From assembly GCA_903928495.1 (NCBI GenBank), contig CAIYQZ010000030.1, forward strand, positions 1-64,000: a DNA stretch of 64,000 nucleotides, read 5' to 3'. The DNA is from an uncultured bacterium (GTDB lineage Bacteria > Pseudomonadota > Gammaproteobacteria > Burkholderiales > Burkholderiaceae_C). A program made the position numbers and the translations under genes. The notes below the pieces were generated by a model that was given only the letters and a program-made list of their open reading frames with translations, did no database searches and was not told where the DNA came from. This document shows positions 24,109-32,301 of the stretch, piece after piece; position 1 is the first letter of the stretch; the number at the start of each line of letters is the position of its first letter.

Positions 24109-26616
24109 ATGAAAATTCTCATCATTGGCGGCGTGGCTGGCGGCGCCACAGCAGCAGCCCGTTTGCGGCGCAACGACGAATCGGCGCAGATCGTTCTCAT
24201 TGAGCGCGGGCCTTACATCAGCTTTGCCAACTGCGGCTTGCCGTACCACATCAGCGGGATGATTGCCGAGCGGGAGAGCCTGCTGGTCACATCCAAATCG
24301 CTGTTCGAGGCACGCTACCGGGTGGACGTGCGCAACCTGACCGAGGCCATGGCCATCGACCGCCGGGCCAAAACCGTGCGCCTGCGCAACCTGCAAACCG
24401 GCGAAGAAACCGACGAAAGCTACGACAAGCTGCTGCTGTCGCCCGGTGGAGAAGCGGTACACCCCAAGCTGGCGGGCATCGACTCGCCGCGCGTGTTTTC
24501 GCTGCGCAACATCCCCGACCTCGACCGCATCATGGGCCACCTGATCACCACCAAGCCCCGGCGGGCGGTGGTCATTGGGGGCGGATACATCGGCATTGAA
24601 ATGGCCGAAAACCTTCACGAGCGCGGGCTGTTCACCACGCTGGTGGAAGGTGCGCCGCACATCCTGGCCCCGTTTGACGATGAAATGGCCGCCATCGTGC
24701 ACTCGCACATGAAAGACAAGAACATCGAGCTGTACCTGGCCGACAAGATTGAACACTTTGAAGACAAGGCCGACCACACGGTGGTGTTTTTGGCCAGCGG
24801 CAAACGCCTGCAAGCTGACATCGTGGTGCTGGCCATCGGCGTGAGGCCCGAAACCACGCTGGCCCGCGCGGCTGGGTTGGAGCTGGGCCTCACCGGCGGC
24901 ATCAAAGTGAACGAGCACTTGCAAACATCCGATGCCGACATTTACGCCGTGGGTGACGCGGTGGAAGTGACGCAAACCATCAGTGGCCAGCCGGCGCTGA
25001 TCGCACTGGCCGGCCCAGCCAACCGCCAGGGTCGCATGGCAGCCGATAACATGTTGGCCGCGCCCGGTGCACCGTTGCAGCGCTACAAAGGCACGCTGGG
25101 CACCGCCATTCTGAAAGCCTTCGATCTGGCCGCCGCCTGTACCGGCCTGAACGAAACACAGCTGCAGGCCAATGGCCTGCCATACCGCGCCACCATCACC
25201 CACAGCGGCTCGCACGCGTCGTACTACCCTGGGGCCAAACAGCTCAGCCTGAAGCTGTTGTACGCGCCCGATGGCCGCATTTACGGGGCCCAGGCAGTGG
25301 GTGCCGACGGGGCCGACAAACGGGTAGACGTGATTGCCACCGCCATCCATGCCGGGCTGACCGTACAAGACCTGTGCGAGCTGGAGCTGGCCTACGCGCC
25401 CCCGTTCGGTGCCGCCAAAGACCCTGTGAACATTGCAGGCTACGTGGCCACCAACGTGCTGAACGGCTCTCACCAGGTCATCACCTGGCGCGAGCTGCGT
25501 GCGCTGGACACCGCCAACGCGGTGCAACTGGTGGACGTGCGCACGCCCGAAGAATTTGAAATCGACACGCTGCCCAACGCCAAAAATGTGGAACTGGACC
25601 ACCTGCGCGAGCGCCTGCACCTGATCGACAAAACCCGGCCCGTGGTGGTGTTCTGCCAGATTGGTGTGCGGGGCTATTTGGCATACCGCATCCTGAAGCA
25701 ATCGGGCTTTGCAGATGTGCGCAACCTCACTGGCGGGTTCAAGACCTACGCCTGGGCCATTGAGAAACAGGCCAACCCCGACATCTTTGATTACGAAGAC
25801 ATCAAGCGCCGCGACCAAGCTGAGATCGAAGCCGAGCAGGGCGGTGCATGTGCCGTGGTGGCCGCCACCCCTGGCGACCGGCACACGCTGGACGCTGTGG
25901 GCCTGCAATGCCCTGGCCCCATCATGAAAACCTACCGCGCCGTGGAAGCCATGCAGGCAGGTGAGTTGCTGGAGGTCACCGCCTCTGACCCGGCGTTTGG
26001 TCGGGACATTCGCGCCTGGGCCAAGAAGACGAACAACGACGTGTTGAGTGTGGAGGCGGCCAAAGGCTTGGTCAAAGTGCTGATCCGCAAAGGGCAGGGC
26101 GGTGCACCCGCCTTGGTGGCTCAAGTCGGTGCCGTGGCCGTGCGCGACAAGCTCACCCTGGTGGTGTTCTCGGACGACCTGGACAAGGTGATGGCTTCCA
26201 TGATCATCGCCAACGGTGCCATGGCCATGGGAAAACCCGTGAGTCTGTTCTTCACCTTCTGGGGGCTGAACGTGCTGCGCCGCACGCCTGCGCCACACAT
26301 CGACAAGCCGATGATGGACCGCATGTTCGGGGCCATGTTGCCGCAGGGCATCGACAAGCTGGACTCCATCAGCAAACTCAACAATGCTGGCCTGGGCGTG
26401 AAGCTGTTGCGCAAGGTCATGCGTGACAAACACGTGGACGATCCCGCCAGCCTGCTGGCCACGCTGGTGGAGGGGGGCGCGCAACTCATTGCCTGCCAGA
26501 TGTCGATGGACGTGATGGGCATTCGCCACGAAGAGCTGATTGACGGTGTCGAGCTGGGCGGTGTGGCCGCGTTCCTGGGCGAGGCACAGGAGTCAGGCAC
26601 CACGCTCTTCATCTGA
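24109..26616 (+). CDS. four-domain sulfur-transfer flavoprotein: CoA-disulfide reductase-like, rhodanese, TusA, DsrE
   Basis: 835 residues. A CoADR/NADH-oxidase-like flavoprotein fills 1-445: FAD motif GGVAGGATAAARLRR, redox Cys42 in FANCGLPYH, NAD motif AVVIGGGYIGIEMAE, then the dimerisation domain. A rhodanese domain follows (about 457-553; Cys516 in FCQIGVRG), a TusA-like domain (about 593-665; Cys601 in LQCPGP), and a DsrE/DsrF-like domain (about 675-835; SMIIANGAMAMGKPV, FFTFWGLNVL). All three sulfur-carrier cysteines are kept. It could reduce persulfides or polysulfides with NAD(P)H and pass sulfane sulfur internally. ATG 24109 follows AGGGG; the frame upstream to 24007 is not coding-like. 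It precedes a cytochrome c/rhodanese operon. Confidence 0.92.
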   Translation: MKILIIGGVAGGATAAARLRRNDESAQIVLIERGPYISFANCGLPYHISGMIAERESLLVTSKSLFEARYRVDVRNLTEAMAIDRRAKTVRLRNLQTGEETDESYDKLLLSPGGEAVHPKLAGIDSPRVFSLRNIPDLDRIMGHLITTKPRRAVVIGGGYIGIEMAENLHERGLFTTLVEGAPHILAPFDDEMAAIVHSHMKDKNIELYLADKIEHFEDKADHTVVFLASGKRLQADIVVLAIGVRPETTLARAAGLELGLTGGIKVNEHLQTSDADIYAVGDAVEVTQTISGQPALIALAGPANRQGRMAADNMLAAPGAPLQRYKGTLGTAILKAFDLAAACTGLNETQLQANGLPYRATITHSGSHASYYPGAKQLSLKLLYAPDGRIYGAQAVGADGADKRVDVIATAIHAGLTVQDLCELELAYAPPFGAAKDPVNIAGYVATNVLNGSHQVITWRELRALDTANAVQLVDVRTPEEFEIDTLPNAKNVELDHLRERLHLIDKTRPVVVFCQIGVRGYLAYRILKQSGFADVRNLTGGFKTYAWAIEKQANPDIFDYEDIKRRDQAEIEAEQGGACAVVAATPGDRHTLDAVGLQCPGPIMKTYRAVEAMQAGELLEVTASDPAFGRDIRAWAKKTNNDVLSVEAAKGLVKVLIRKGQGGAPALVAQVGAVAVRDKLTLVVFSDDLDKVMASMIIANGAMAMGKPVSLFFTFWGLNVLRRTPAPHIDKPMMDRMFGAMLPQGIDKLDSISKLNNAGLGVKLLRKVMRDKHVDDPASLLATLVEGGAQLIACQMSMDVMGIRHEELIDGVELGGVAAFLGEAQESGTTLFI

Positions 26617-26620
26617 TAGA

Positions 26621-26679
26621 TTTCAATACCTAATGGCACTCATCGCTTGTTGGTATTCAATAGTCAGCTATTGAAATAG
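26621..26679. repeat. dispersed palindromic intergenic repeat, copy C
   Basis: Contains the GGCACTCATCGCTT left part and the hairpin TTCAATAG (26656-26663)/CTATTGAA (26668-26675) with loop TCAG. It lies directly after the fusion gene and could end its transcript. Its similarity to copies A and B is partial. Confidence 0.5.
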
Positions 26680-26705
26680 GTGTGAGAAGGGTTTGTCTGT
26701 ATTTA

Positions 26706-26719
26706 TTGATGCGCATCAA
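26706..26719. promoter_or_regulatory. perfect FNR/Anr box
   Basis: TTGATGCGCATCAA is a perfect match to the FNR/Anr/Dnr consensus TTGATnnnnATCAA. Its centre is about 68 bases before the cytochrome c start codon, so a transcription start near 26754 would put the box at -41.5, the classic activating position. This predicts induction of the cytochrome c/rhodanese operon at low oxygen. Confidence 0.75.
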
Positions 26720-26780
26720 TGGTGCACTCGGCCCGGGCTTTCACAATCGCGTCACTTTCAACGCAAAGTGGAGCAAACGC

Positions 26781-27440
26781 ATGACACGACAAGCATCGCA
26801 CCGCCCTGGCCGCAACGGTCTGTGGCGCGTGTTGGCCCCCCTGCTGGCTTTTGGGCTGAGTGGCTCAGTGTGGGCCGCCCAACCTGTGGCCCCAGCGGCA
26901 GATGACATCGCCACGGGAGCCAAGCTGGCAGAAAAACACTGTGCCGCTTGCCATGGAGCCACCGGGCAAGGGGCCACCATCGACTTTGCCAGCCTGGCCG
27001 GGCAAAACGAGATGTACATCGCCAAGCAGCTGCGGGAGTTTGCGTCAGGTGAGCGCGACAGCACGGTGATGGACTCCAAGGCGTCCATCCTGAGCGAATG
27101 CTCCATCCGCGCAGTGGCCAAGTTCTACCAGAGCCAGGTACCCAAAGTCAGTCCCTCGAAAGACCAGATGCTGGCCAACGCCGGACAGTTTGTGTACGAG
27201 CGGGGCAACCCCTACGCCGGATTGCCAGCATGTGTGTCGTGCCACGGCACCGGGGGCCGCGGCAATGCAGAGTTGCCCAGGCTGGCGGGGCAGAACCCTC
27301 GCTACATGGAGCGTCAGCTCAAAAACTACGCCACCCGCACCCGTGCGGGAGACAGCGCAGCGGTGATGACCATGGTGGCCTCCCGCATGACGGAAATGGA
27401 AATGAAGGCAGTGGTGGAGTACTTGGGAGCCATGAAATGA
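26781..27440 (+). CDS. periplasmic dihaem cytochrome c (cytochrome c4/c553-like)
   Basis: 219 residues: signal peptide ending at about residue 33 (SVWAAQ), then two cytochrome c domains with CAACH (54-58) and CVSCH (151-155). Each is followed by an LAGQN motif and an arm ending in a conserved Met (SKASIL region; AVMTMVASRM), as in cytochrome c4-type electron carriers. Start ATG 26781 follows GGAG; an upstream open extension to 26682 runs through the FNR box and is rejected. The stop overlaps the rhodanese start (ATGA). Role inferred: electron carrier for sulfur or low-oxygen respiration. Confidence 0.93.
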   Translation: MTRQASHRPGRNGLWRVLAPLLAFGLSGSVWAAQPVAPAADDIATGAKLAEKHCAACHGATGQGATIDFASLAGQNEMYIAKQLREFASGERDSTVMDSKASILSECSIRAVAKFYQSQVPKVSPSKDQMLANAGQFVYERGNPYAGLPACVSCHGTGGRGNAELPRLAGQNPRYMERQLKNYATRTRAGDSAAVMTMVASRMTEMEMKAVVEYLGAMK

Positions 27441-28069
27441 CACAACGCGTCGAATTCCACCCCCAGGGCCGTTGGTTGCCCGCCCCATCCCTCACGCTGG
27501 CCGCTTTGCTGCTGGTGTTTGCCGTCAGCAGTGCCTTGGCCATTGAGCCCGCGCAAGTGCCCGACGACAAACGTTCGGCCACAGGCTTGCATCTAACGGC
27601 TGTCGAGGCGGCAGCCATGAAGCGTGCCGACCCTGCCAAGGTGCTGCTGATCGACGTGCGCACCCGTGCCGAGGCCATGCTGCTGGGCATGCCAACCCTT
27701 GCCGACCATTTGGTGCCAGTGCTGGACTTTCCCGCCAAATGGGAATGGAGCCCCGACCAGGGCGAGTACCTGCAACAGGCCAATCCCCGGTTTGTGCAAG
27801 ATGTGGAGAAACGTCTGGCTGCAGCCGGGCTGACCAAAAACGACCCGGTGATCCTCATCTGCCGCTCTGGCATCCGCAGCAACAGCGCCGCCGGCTTGCT
27901 CAGCCTGTACGGTTTCAAAAAGGCCTACACGGTGATCGACGGTTACGAGGGTGACGAAGCCAAGACCGGGCCGCAGGCCGGTCAGCGCACAGTCAACGGG
28001 TGGAAAAATGCCAAACTGCCCTGGACGTACAAACTGGACACTGCCAAGGTGTACACAGAGGCGCTCTGA
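27437..28069 (+). CDS. periplasmic rhodanese-domain protein
   Basis: 210 residues with an N-terminal membrane/signal segment (TLAALLLVFAVSSALA, cleavage near 35) and one rhodanese domain (about 50-190). The active-site loop ICRSGIRS holds Cys142, so it can carry a persulfide. The domain has an insertion (PVLDFPAKWEWSPDQGEYLQ) typical of periplasmic rhodaneses of beta- and gammaproteobacteria. Translation is coupled to the cytochrome c gene (four-base overlap), so the two likely act together on reduced sulfur compounds in the periplasm, under FNR control. Confidence 0.92.
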   Translation: MTQRVEFHPQGRWLPAPSLTLAALLLVFAVSSALAIEPAQVPDDKRSATGLHLTAVEAAAMKRADPAKVLLIDVRTRAEAMLLGMPTLADHLVPVLDFPAKWEWSPDQGEYLQQANPRFVQDVEKRLAAAGLTKNDPVILICRSGIRSNSAAGLLSLYGFKKAYTVIDGYEGDEAKTGPQAGQRTVNGWKNAKLPWTYKLDTAKVYTEAL

Positions 28070-28087
28070 CTCAACCGCCTGAACGGT

Positions 28088-28711
28088 TTACTGCTGCTGG
28101 GCAGGTGCCATGAAGCTAGGCACCTGCCCAGTTTCATTGAGAACGCCGTCAACGCGCCGGGCACCATTGAAGCGCTTGGTCCAATAGGCTTGGCGCATGT
28201 CTTCCACGCGAACTTTGGCACCGGCTCGGGGCGCGTGAATGAACTTTCCCTCGCCCACGTAAATTCCCACGTGGCTAAAAGTCCGGCGCATGGTGTTGAA
28301 AAACACCAGGTCGCCAGGGCGCAGTTCTTCTTTCTTGATGGGTGTGGTGGCGTTTGCCTGTTCAGCGGCGCGCCGTGGCAGTACCAAGCCCAGCGTGCGC
28401 TCATATGTGGCGCGCACAAATCCGCTGCAGTCAAAGCCGGTGCTTTCGCTGCTGCCTCCGCGCTTGTAGGGCACCCCCAGAAAGCCCATGGCGTTCAACA
28501 CCAGGTCCGACGTGGTCGCGCTGACCGCCTCGCGGATTTGGTCGAACTGCTGCACCAAGCCCGCCTCGGACAGGAGGGGCAGCGAATCAGAGTTGGTGTG
28601 GGAGGGGGCTTCGAGGGGAGCAGACAGTGCACCCGTGCACGCCGCAATGGCTACTACAAAGCCGCCCAACCGTTGGGCAACTCGTGCCCAGCGGGGGGGG
28701 AAATACGTCAT
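28088..28711 (-). CDS. C40 (NlpC/P60) peptidoglycan hydrolase
   Basis: 207 residues; signal peptide ends near residue 30 (GALSA). The catalytic NlpC/P60 domain covers about 65-185 with nucleophile Cys95 in GFDCSGFVR, His147 in FSHVGIYVG and a third polar residue at His159 (FIHAPR). It resembles the Spr/YafL-type endopeptidases that cut murein cross-links. It is convergent with the rhodanese gene, leaving 18 bases between stops. No lipobox is present, so the product should be free in the periplasm. Confidence 0.93.
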   Translation of the reverse strand: MTYFPPRWARVAQRLGGFVVAIAACTGALSAPLEAPSHTNSDSLPLLSEAGLVQQFDQIREAVSATTSDLVLNAMGFLGVPYKRGGSSESTGFDCSGFVRATYERTLGLVLPRRAAEQANATTPIKKEELRPGDLVFFNTMRRTFSHVGIYVGEGKFIHAPRAGAKVRVEDMRQAYWTKRFNGARRVDGVLNETGQVPSFMAPAQQQ

Positions 28712-28851
28712 GGTGCGCAGGTTAGGGGCTGATGGCGGTCAAGTCAACCCAATCACTCAATTTAATGCCAAACAGGTGACATCAGGCCCTAACATCTCAC
28801 GGTACCGCGCCATCATGGCGCGGCGAGTTCTGCTTCAAAGGAGTGCACTGC

Positions 28852-29457
28852 GTGTTGATCGATGTGACCGAATCCCAATTGGTGCTGGTGGATTACCAGG
28901 ACCGGCTCATGCCCGCCATTTTTGACCATGCGGCGGTACTGGCCAACGCCGTCCGCTTGGGCAAGGCAGCCCGGTTGTTGGCGGTGCCCGCCTGGGGGAC
29001 TGAACAGAACCCGGCCAAGCTCGGGCCCAACCACCCCGATGTGCGCGCCTTGTGCAGCAAAACCCTCCCCAAGATGTATTTCAGCGCTGCCTCAGAAGGG
29101 CTGTCCGAGCTGTTGCGGCCTCCCCAGCGCCCCGTGGGTGGGAATGCACGCAGCTTGCCCAAGCACTTGCAAAAGCCTGCAGCAACACCCGCCGACGAGC
29201 GCAACACCATTGTCATTGCCGGCTGTGAGGCACACGTGTGTCTGTTGCAAACCGCGCTCGAACTGTTGGACGAAGAGTTTGACGTGTGTGTGGTCACCGA
29301 TGCCTGCAGTTCCCGCAGCGAACGCAACCGTGACGCAGCGTTCGATCGGCTGGCAGGTGCCGGGGCCGAGCTGGTGACCACTGAAATGGTGGTGTTTGAA
29401 TGGTTGCGCCACTGCGAGGCCGACGAGTTCAGGGCTGCTTTGGCTTTGGTGAAGTAA
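28852..29457 (+). CDS. isochorismatase-family cysteine hydrolase
   Basis: 201 residues of the isochorismatase-like fold. The start ESQLVLVDYQDRLMPAI holds the catalytic Asp (about 14), and IVIAGCEAHVCLLQTALELL holds the nucleophilic cysteine loop. Members hydrolyse isochorismate, nicotinamide or ureido compounds; here the substrate is unknown. GTG 28852 is chosen because AAAGGAG lies eight bases ahead; an earlier GTG at 28843 overlaps that site. It stands alone, divergent from the NlpC/P60 gene. Confidence 0.88.
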   Translation: MLIDVTESQLVLVDYQDRLMPAIFDHAAVLANAVRLGKAARLLAVPAWGTEQNPAKLGPNHPDVRALCSKTLPKMYFSAASEGLSELLRPPQRPVGGNARSLPKHLQKPAATPADERNTIVIAGCEAHVCLLQTALELLDEEFDVCVVTDACSSRSERNRDAAFDRLAGAGAELVTTEMVVFEWLRHCEADEFRAALALVK

Positions 29458-29573
29458 CTCAGATACCCGTGCAGGTAGGTGTCAGTTACCCGCAAGTGCA
29501 CGTTCCCATAATTATGAATTCAGTTTGACCCACTCACCCGTGCACCTGCTTGGTGTGCCTCATGGAGACCCCG

Positions 29574-31469
29574 ATGAACAACTACGCTGATTTCTTCCGC
29601 CGTTCCATTGACGACCGGGACGCCTTCTGGGGCGAACAAGCCCAGTTGGTGGACTGGAAGAAGCCCTACGACCGAGTCTGCAATTACGACAACCCGCCCT
29701 TTGCGAAATGGTTTGAAGGCGGGTTGACCAATCTGTGCCACAACGCGGTGGATCGTCACTTGGCCACGCGCGCTGATCAGAACGCTTTGATTTTTGTTTC
29801 GACTGAAACCAACGTCGAGCGCACCTACACCTTCCGCGAACTGCATGCCGAAGTGCAGCGCATGGCGGCGGTGCTTCAGGCACAGGGTGTGACAAAGGGC
29901 GACCGTGTGCTGATTTACATGCCCATGATCCCAGAAGCCGCGTTCGCCATGCTGGCCTGCGTGCGCATTGGTGCCATCCATTCCGTGGTGTTTGGCGGGT
30001 TTGCGAGTGTCAGCCTTGCCAGCCGCATTGAAGACTGTGCCCCTGTCGCCATCGTCAGTGCCGATGCGGGCTCACGCGGCGGCAAGGTGGTGCCTTACAA
30101 AGGGCTGTTGGACGAGGCCATCAACCTGTCCAGCCACAAGCCTGCACGTGTGGTCATGGTGGACCGTGGCCTGGCACCCATGTCGACCGTCGCCAGGCGC
30201 GATGTGGACTACGCCACAGAGGCCGCCAAGGTACAGAACGCACAAGTGCCCTGCGAGTGGGTGGATGCAACGCACCCCAGCTACATCCTGTACACCAGCG
30301 GCACCACCGGTAAGCCCAAGGGTGTACAGCGCGACACCGGTGGTTACACCGTGGCGCTGGCTGCCAGCATGAAGCACATCTACATGGGTGAGCCCGGCGA
30401 AACCTATTTCTCCACCAGCGACATTGGCTGGGTGGTGGGCCACAGCTACATCATTTACGGCCCCCTGATCGGCGGTATGGCCACCATCATGTACGAAGGC
30501 CTGCCCATTCGTCCAGATGCCGGCATCTGGTGGAGCCTGGTCGAAAAATACAAAGTGTCCGTCATGTTCAGCGCCCCCACGGCGGCGCGCGTGCTCAAGA
30601 AGTACGACCCTGAGTACCTCACCAAATACGACCTGTCCAGTCTCAAGGCCTTGTTCCTGGCCGGTGAGCCGCTTGACGAGCCCACCGCAAAGTGGATTTC
30701 GGGTGCTCTGGGCAAGCCGATCATCGACAACTACTGGCAAACCGAAACCGGCTGGCCCATTCTGGGCATTGCCAACGGCGTGGAAACCAAAGCCAGCAAG
30801 TTCGGCAGCCCGGGCGTGCCGATGTATGGCTACAACGTCAGGTTGATCAACGAAGCCAATGGCGAAGAACTGACCACTCCCAATGAAAAAGGCGTGGTTG
30901 CCGTGCAGGGCCCGCTGCCCCCCGGTTGCATGCAAACCGTCTGGCAAGATGACAAGCGCTTTGTCAGCACCTACTGGACAGGCTCCGGCGCGAACATGAT
31001 GTACAGCACCTTTGACTGGGGCATCAAAGACGCCGACGGCTACTACTTCATCCTGGGACGCACAGACGACGTGATCAACGTCGCCGGACACCGGCTTGGC
31101 ACCCGCGAAATCGAGGAAAGCATTTCCAGCCATCCCAACGTGGCAGAGGTTGCGGTGGTGGGGGTTGCCGACCAGCTCAAGGGCCAGGTGGCCATGGCGT
31201 TTGCGGTCGTCAAAGACGCTTCGCTGGTTACCGACGACGCTGCCGCCCGCAAGCTGGAGGGCGAAATCATGAAGTTGGTCGACGACCAACTGGGTGCAGT
31301 GGCGCGTCCGGCCCGTGTGCGTTTTGTGACGGTGTTGCCCAAAACACGCAGCGGCAAATTGCTGCGCCGCGCCATTCAGGCGGTGTGCGAAGGCCGCGAT
31401 GCGGGCGATCTGACCACCATGGATGACCCCGCTGCCCTGCAACAGATCAAAGATCAAGTGGCAGTTTGA
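29574..31469 (+). CDS. prpE: propionate--CoA ligase
   Basis: 631-residue acyl-CoA synthetase of the AMP-forming family. YTSGTTGKPKGVQRDTGGY is the adenylate motif in the form typical of PrpE (acetyl-CoA synthetases have GSTGKPKGV.HTTGGY). Also seen are NYWQTETGWPI, the hinge GRTDDVINVAGHRLGTREIE and the C-terminal acetylation/catalytic Lys in TRSGKLLRR. It activates propionate, feeding the methylcitrate cycle, and may also take acetate. ATG 29574 follows GGAGA; upstream ATG codons lack a site. No prpB/C/D genes are adjacent; a terminator follows at 31549. Confidence 0.93.
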   Translation: MNNYADFFRRSIDDRDAFWGEQAQLVDWKKPYDRVCNYDNPPFAKWFEGGLTNLCHNAVDRHLATRADQNALIFVSTETNVERTYTFRELHAEVQRMAAVLQAQGVTKGDRVLIYMPMIPEAAFAMLACVRIGAIHSVVFGGFASVSLASRIEDCAPVAIVSADAGSRGGKVVPYKGLLDEAINLSSHKPARVVMVDRGLAPMSTVARRDVDYATEAAKVQNAQVPCEWVDATHPSYILYTSGTTGKPKGVQRDTGGYTVALAASMKHIYMGEPGETYFSTSDIGWVVGHSYIIYGPLIGGMATIMYEGLPIRPDAGIWWSLVEKYKVSVMFSAPTAARVLKKYDPEYLTKYDLSSLKALFLAGEPLDEPTAKWISGALGKPIIDNYWQTETGWPILGIANGVETKASKFGSPGVPMYGYNVRLINEANGEELTTPNEKGVVAVQGPLPPGCMQTVWQDDKRFVSTYWTGSGANMMYSTFDWGIKDADGYYFILGRTDDVINVAGHRLGTREIEESISSHPNVAEVAVVGVADQLKGQVAMAFAVVKDASLVTDDAAARKLEGEIMKLVDDQLGAVARPARVRFVTVLPKTRSGKLLRRAIQAVCEGRDAGDLTTMDDPAALQQIKDQVAV

Positions 31470-31477
31470 TTCAGGGG

Positions 31478-31530
31478 TAAAAAGCCTTCCATCGCTTTCT
31501 GCTATTCAATAGTTTGCTACTGTTGTAGTC
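31478..31530. repeat. dispersed palindromic intergenic repeat, copy D (diverged)
   Basis: Shows the pattern AAAAAGCCTTCCATCGCTTTCTG, then ATTCAATAG and GCTACTG, aligned with copies B and C. It lies just after prpE and before its terminator. Confidence 0.4.
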
Positions 31531-31548
31531 AGTGCGATCGACATCATA

Positions 31549-31573
31549 AACACCCCTTGTGAGGGGTGTTTTT
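31549..31573 (+). terminator. Rho-independent terminator after prpE
   Basis: AACACCCCT (31549-31557) pairs with AGGGGTGTT (31562-31570) through nine base pairs and a TGTG loop, followed by TTTTT. This is the clearest intrinsic terminator in the window and separates prpE from the ArsR gene. Confidence 0.85.
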
Positions 31574-31674
31574 CATGGTTCAGGGGAATCGACTGGCAAG
31601 GGTTTGTGCGGCCCCGGTGGGCGCACGGCCAACGTTATGATGTTTGCTTATATTGTTAACTGTGTGAGCACGCC

Positions 31675-32049
31675 ATGGAAGAAACAACGCAAAGCGATGA
31701 CCAGACGGAGAAGGTGCGGGTGTTCGAACTGGCCGCCGAGCTTTTTGGGGTGTTGGCAACTCCCATGCGGTTGCGGATCCTGAGCGCGTTGTGTGACCAG
31801 GAAAAATCGGTGTCGCAATTGCTGGGTGAAATTGAAACCACCCAGCCCAATCTGTCGCAGCATTTGAATGTGCTGTATCGCACCGGCGTGCTGGCCAAGC
31901 GCAAAGAGGGTACGCAAGTCATATACCGTGTGCAAAGTGAACAGGCTGTGACTTTGTGCCGCACAGTCTGCACCCAGATTGCCATCGAGATGGACGAACC
32001 GAGCTCGATTCCTCTGGCACAACGGCTGTCACCGCGCATGACACCCTGA
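31675..32049 (+). CDS. ArsR/SmtB-family transcriptional regulator
   Basis: 124-residue winged-helix repressor. The core reads LFGVLATPMRLRILSALC, VSQLLGEIETTQPNLSQHLN (recognition helix) and RTGVLAKRKEGTQVIYRV. No CVC metal motif is present on the recognition helix. Cys40 and Cys95/Cys99 are placed much like the two reactive cysteines of the sulfide-responsive repressors SqrR/BigR, so a persulfide-sensing role is possible, but this is inference. No obvious target is adjacent apart from prpE upstream (separated by a terminator) and sucA downstream. An AT-rich stretch before the ATG may be an autoregulatory site. Confidence 0.88.
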   Translation: MEETTQSDDQTEKVRVFELAAELFGVLATPMRLRILSALCDQEKSVSQLLGEIETTQPNLSQHLNVLYRTGVLAKRKEGTQVIYRVQSEQAVTLCRTVCTQIAIEMDEPSSIPLAQRLSPRMTP

Positions 32050-32301
32050 TGTCAAACTCTGCCTGCAGCACTTTGAAAAACTGACCCTTGGCTGACCGTT
32101 GGGTGTTTCCCAACAATCTGAGGTCTTTCCTGCCATTTGTCATGGCAAAACATTCCAAAGCATGGCCCGTCGGTGCGACAATGCGCGTTGCACTTGGCCC
32201 TTCCTTTGTCACAGTCGCATCCGCCAAACGGTTCAGCCGTGTCGCGGGAGGTTTATCAACCATCTGATGTTTCCCTCAGGGGAACGGAGGTCAGCGAATC
32301 A

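Noticed and set aside
24085-26529. 814-codon open frame antisense to the sulfur-transfer fusion gene
   Set aside because: It is a long His/Gln/Val-rich shadow produced by GC-rich third positions of the real gene; no motif or start supports it.
28729-28742. FNR-like CTGATggcgGTCAA between the NlpC/P60 and isochorismatase genes
   Set aside because: One mismatch in each half and no functional link to oxygen; too weak alone.
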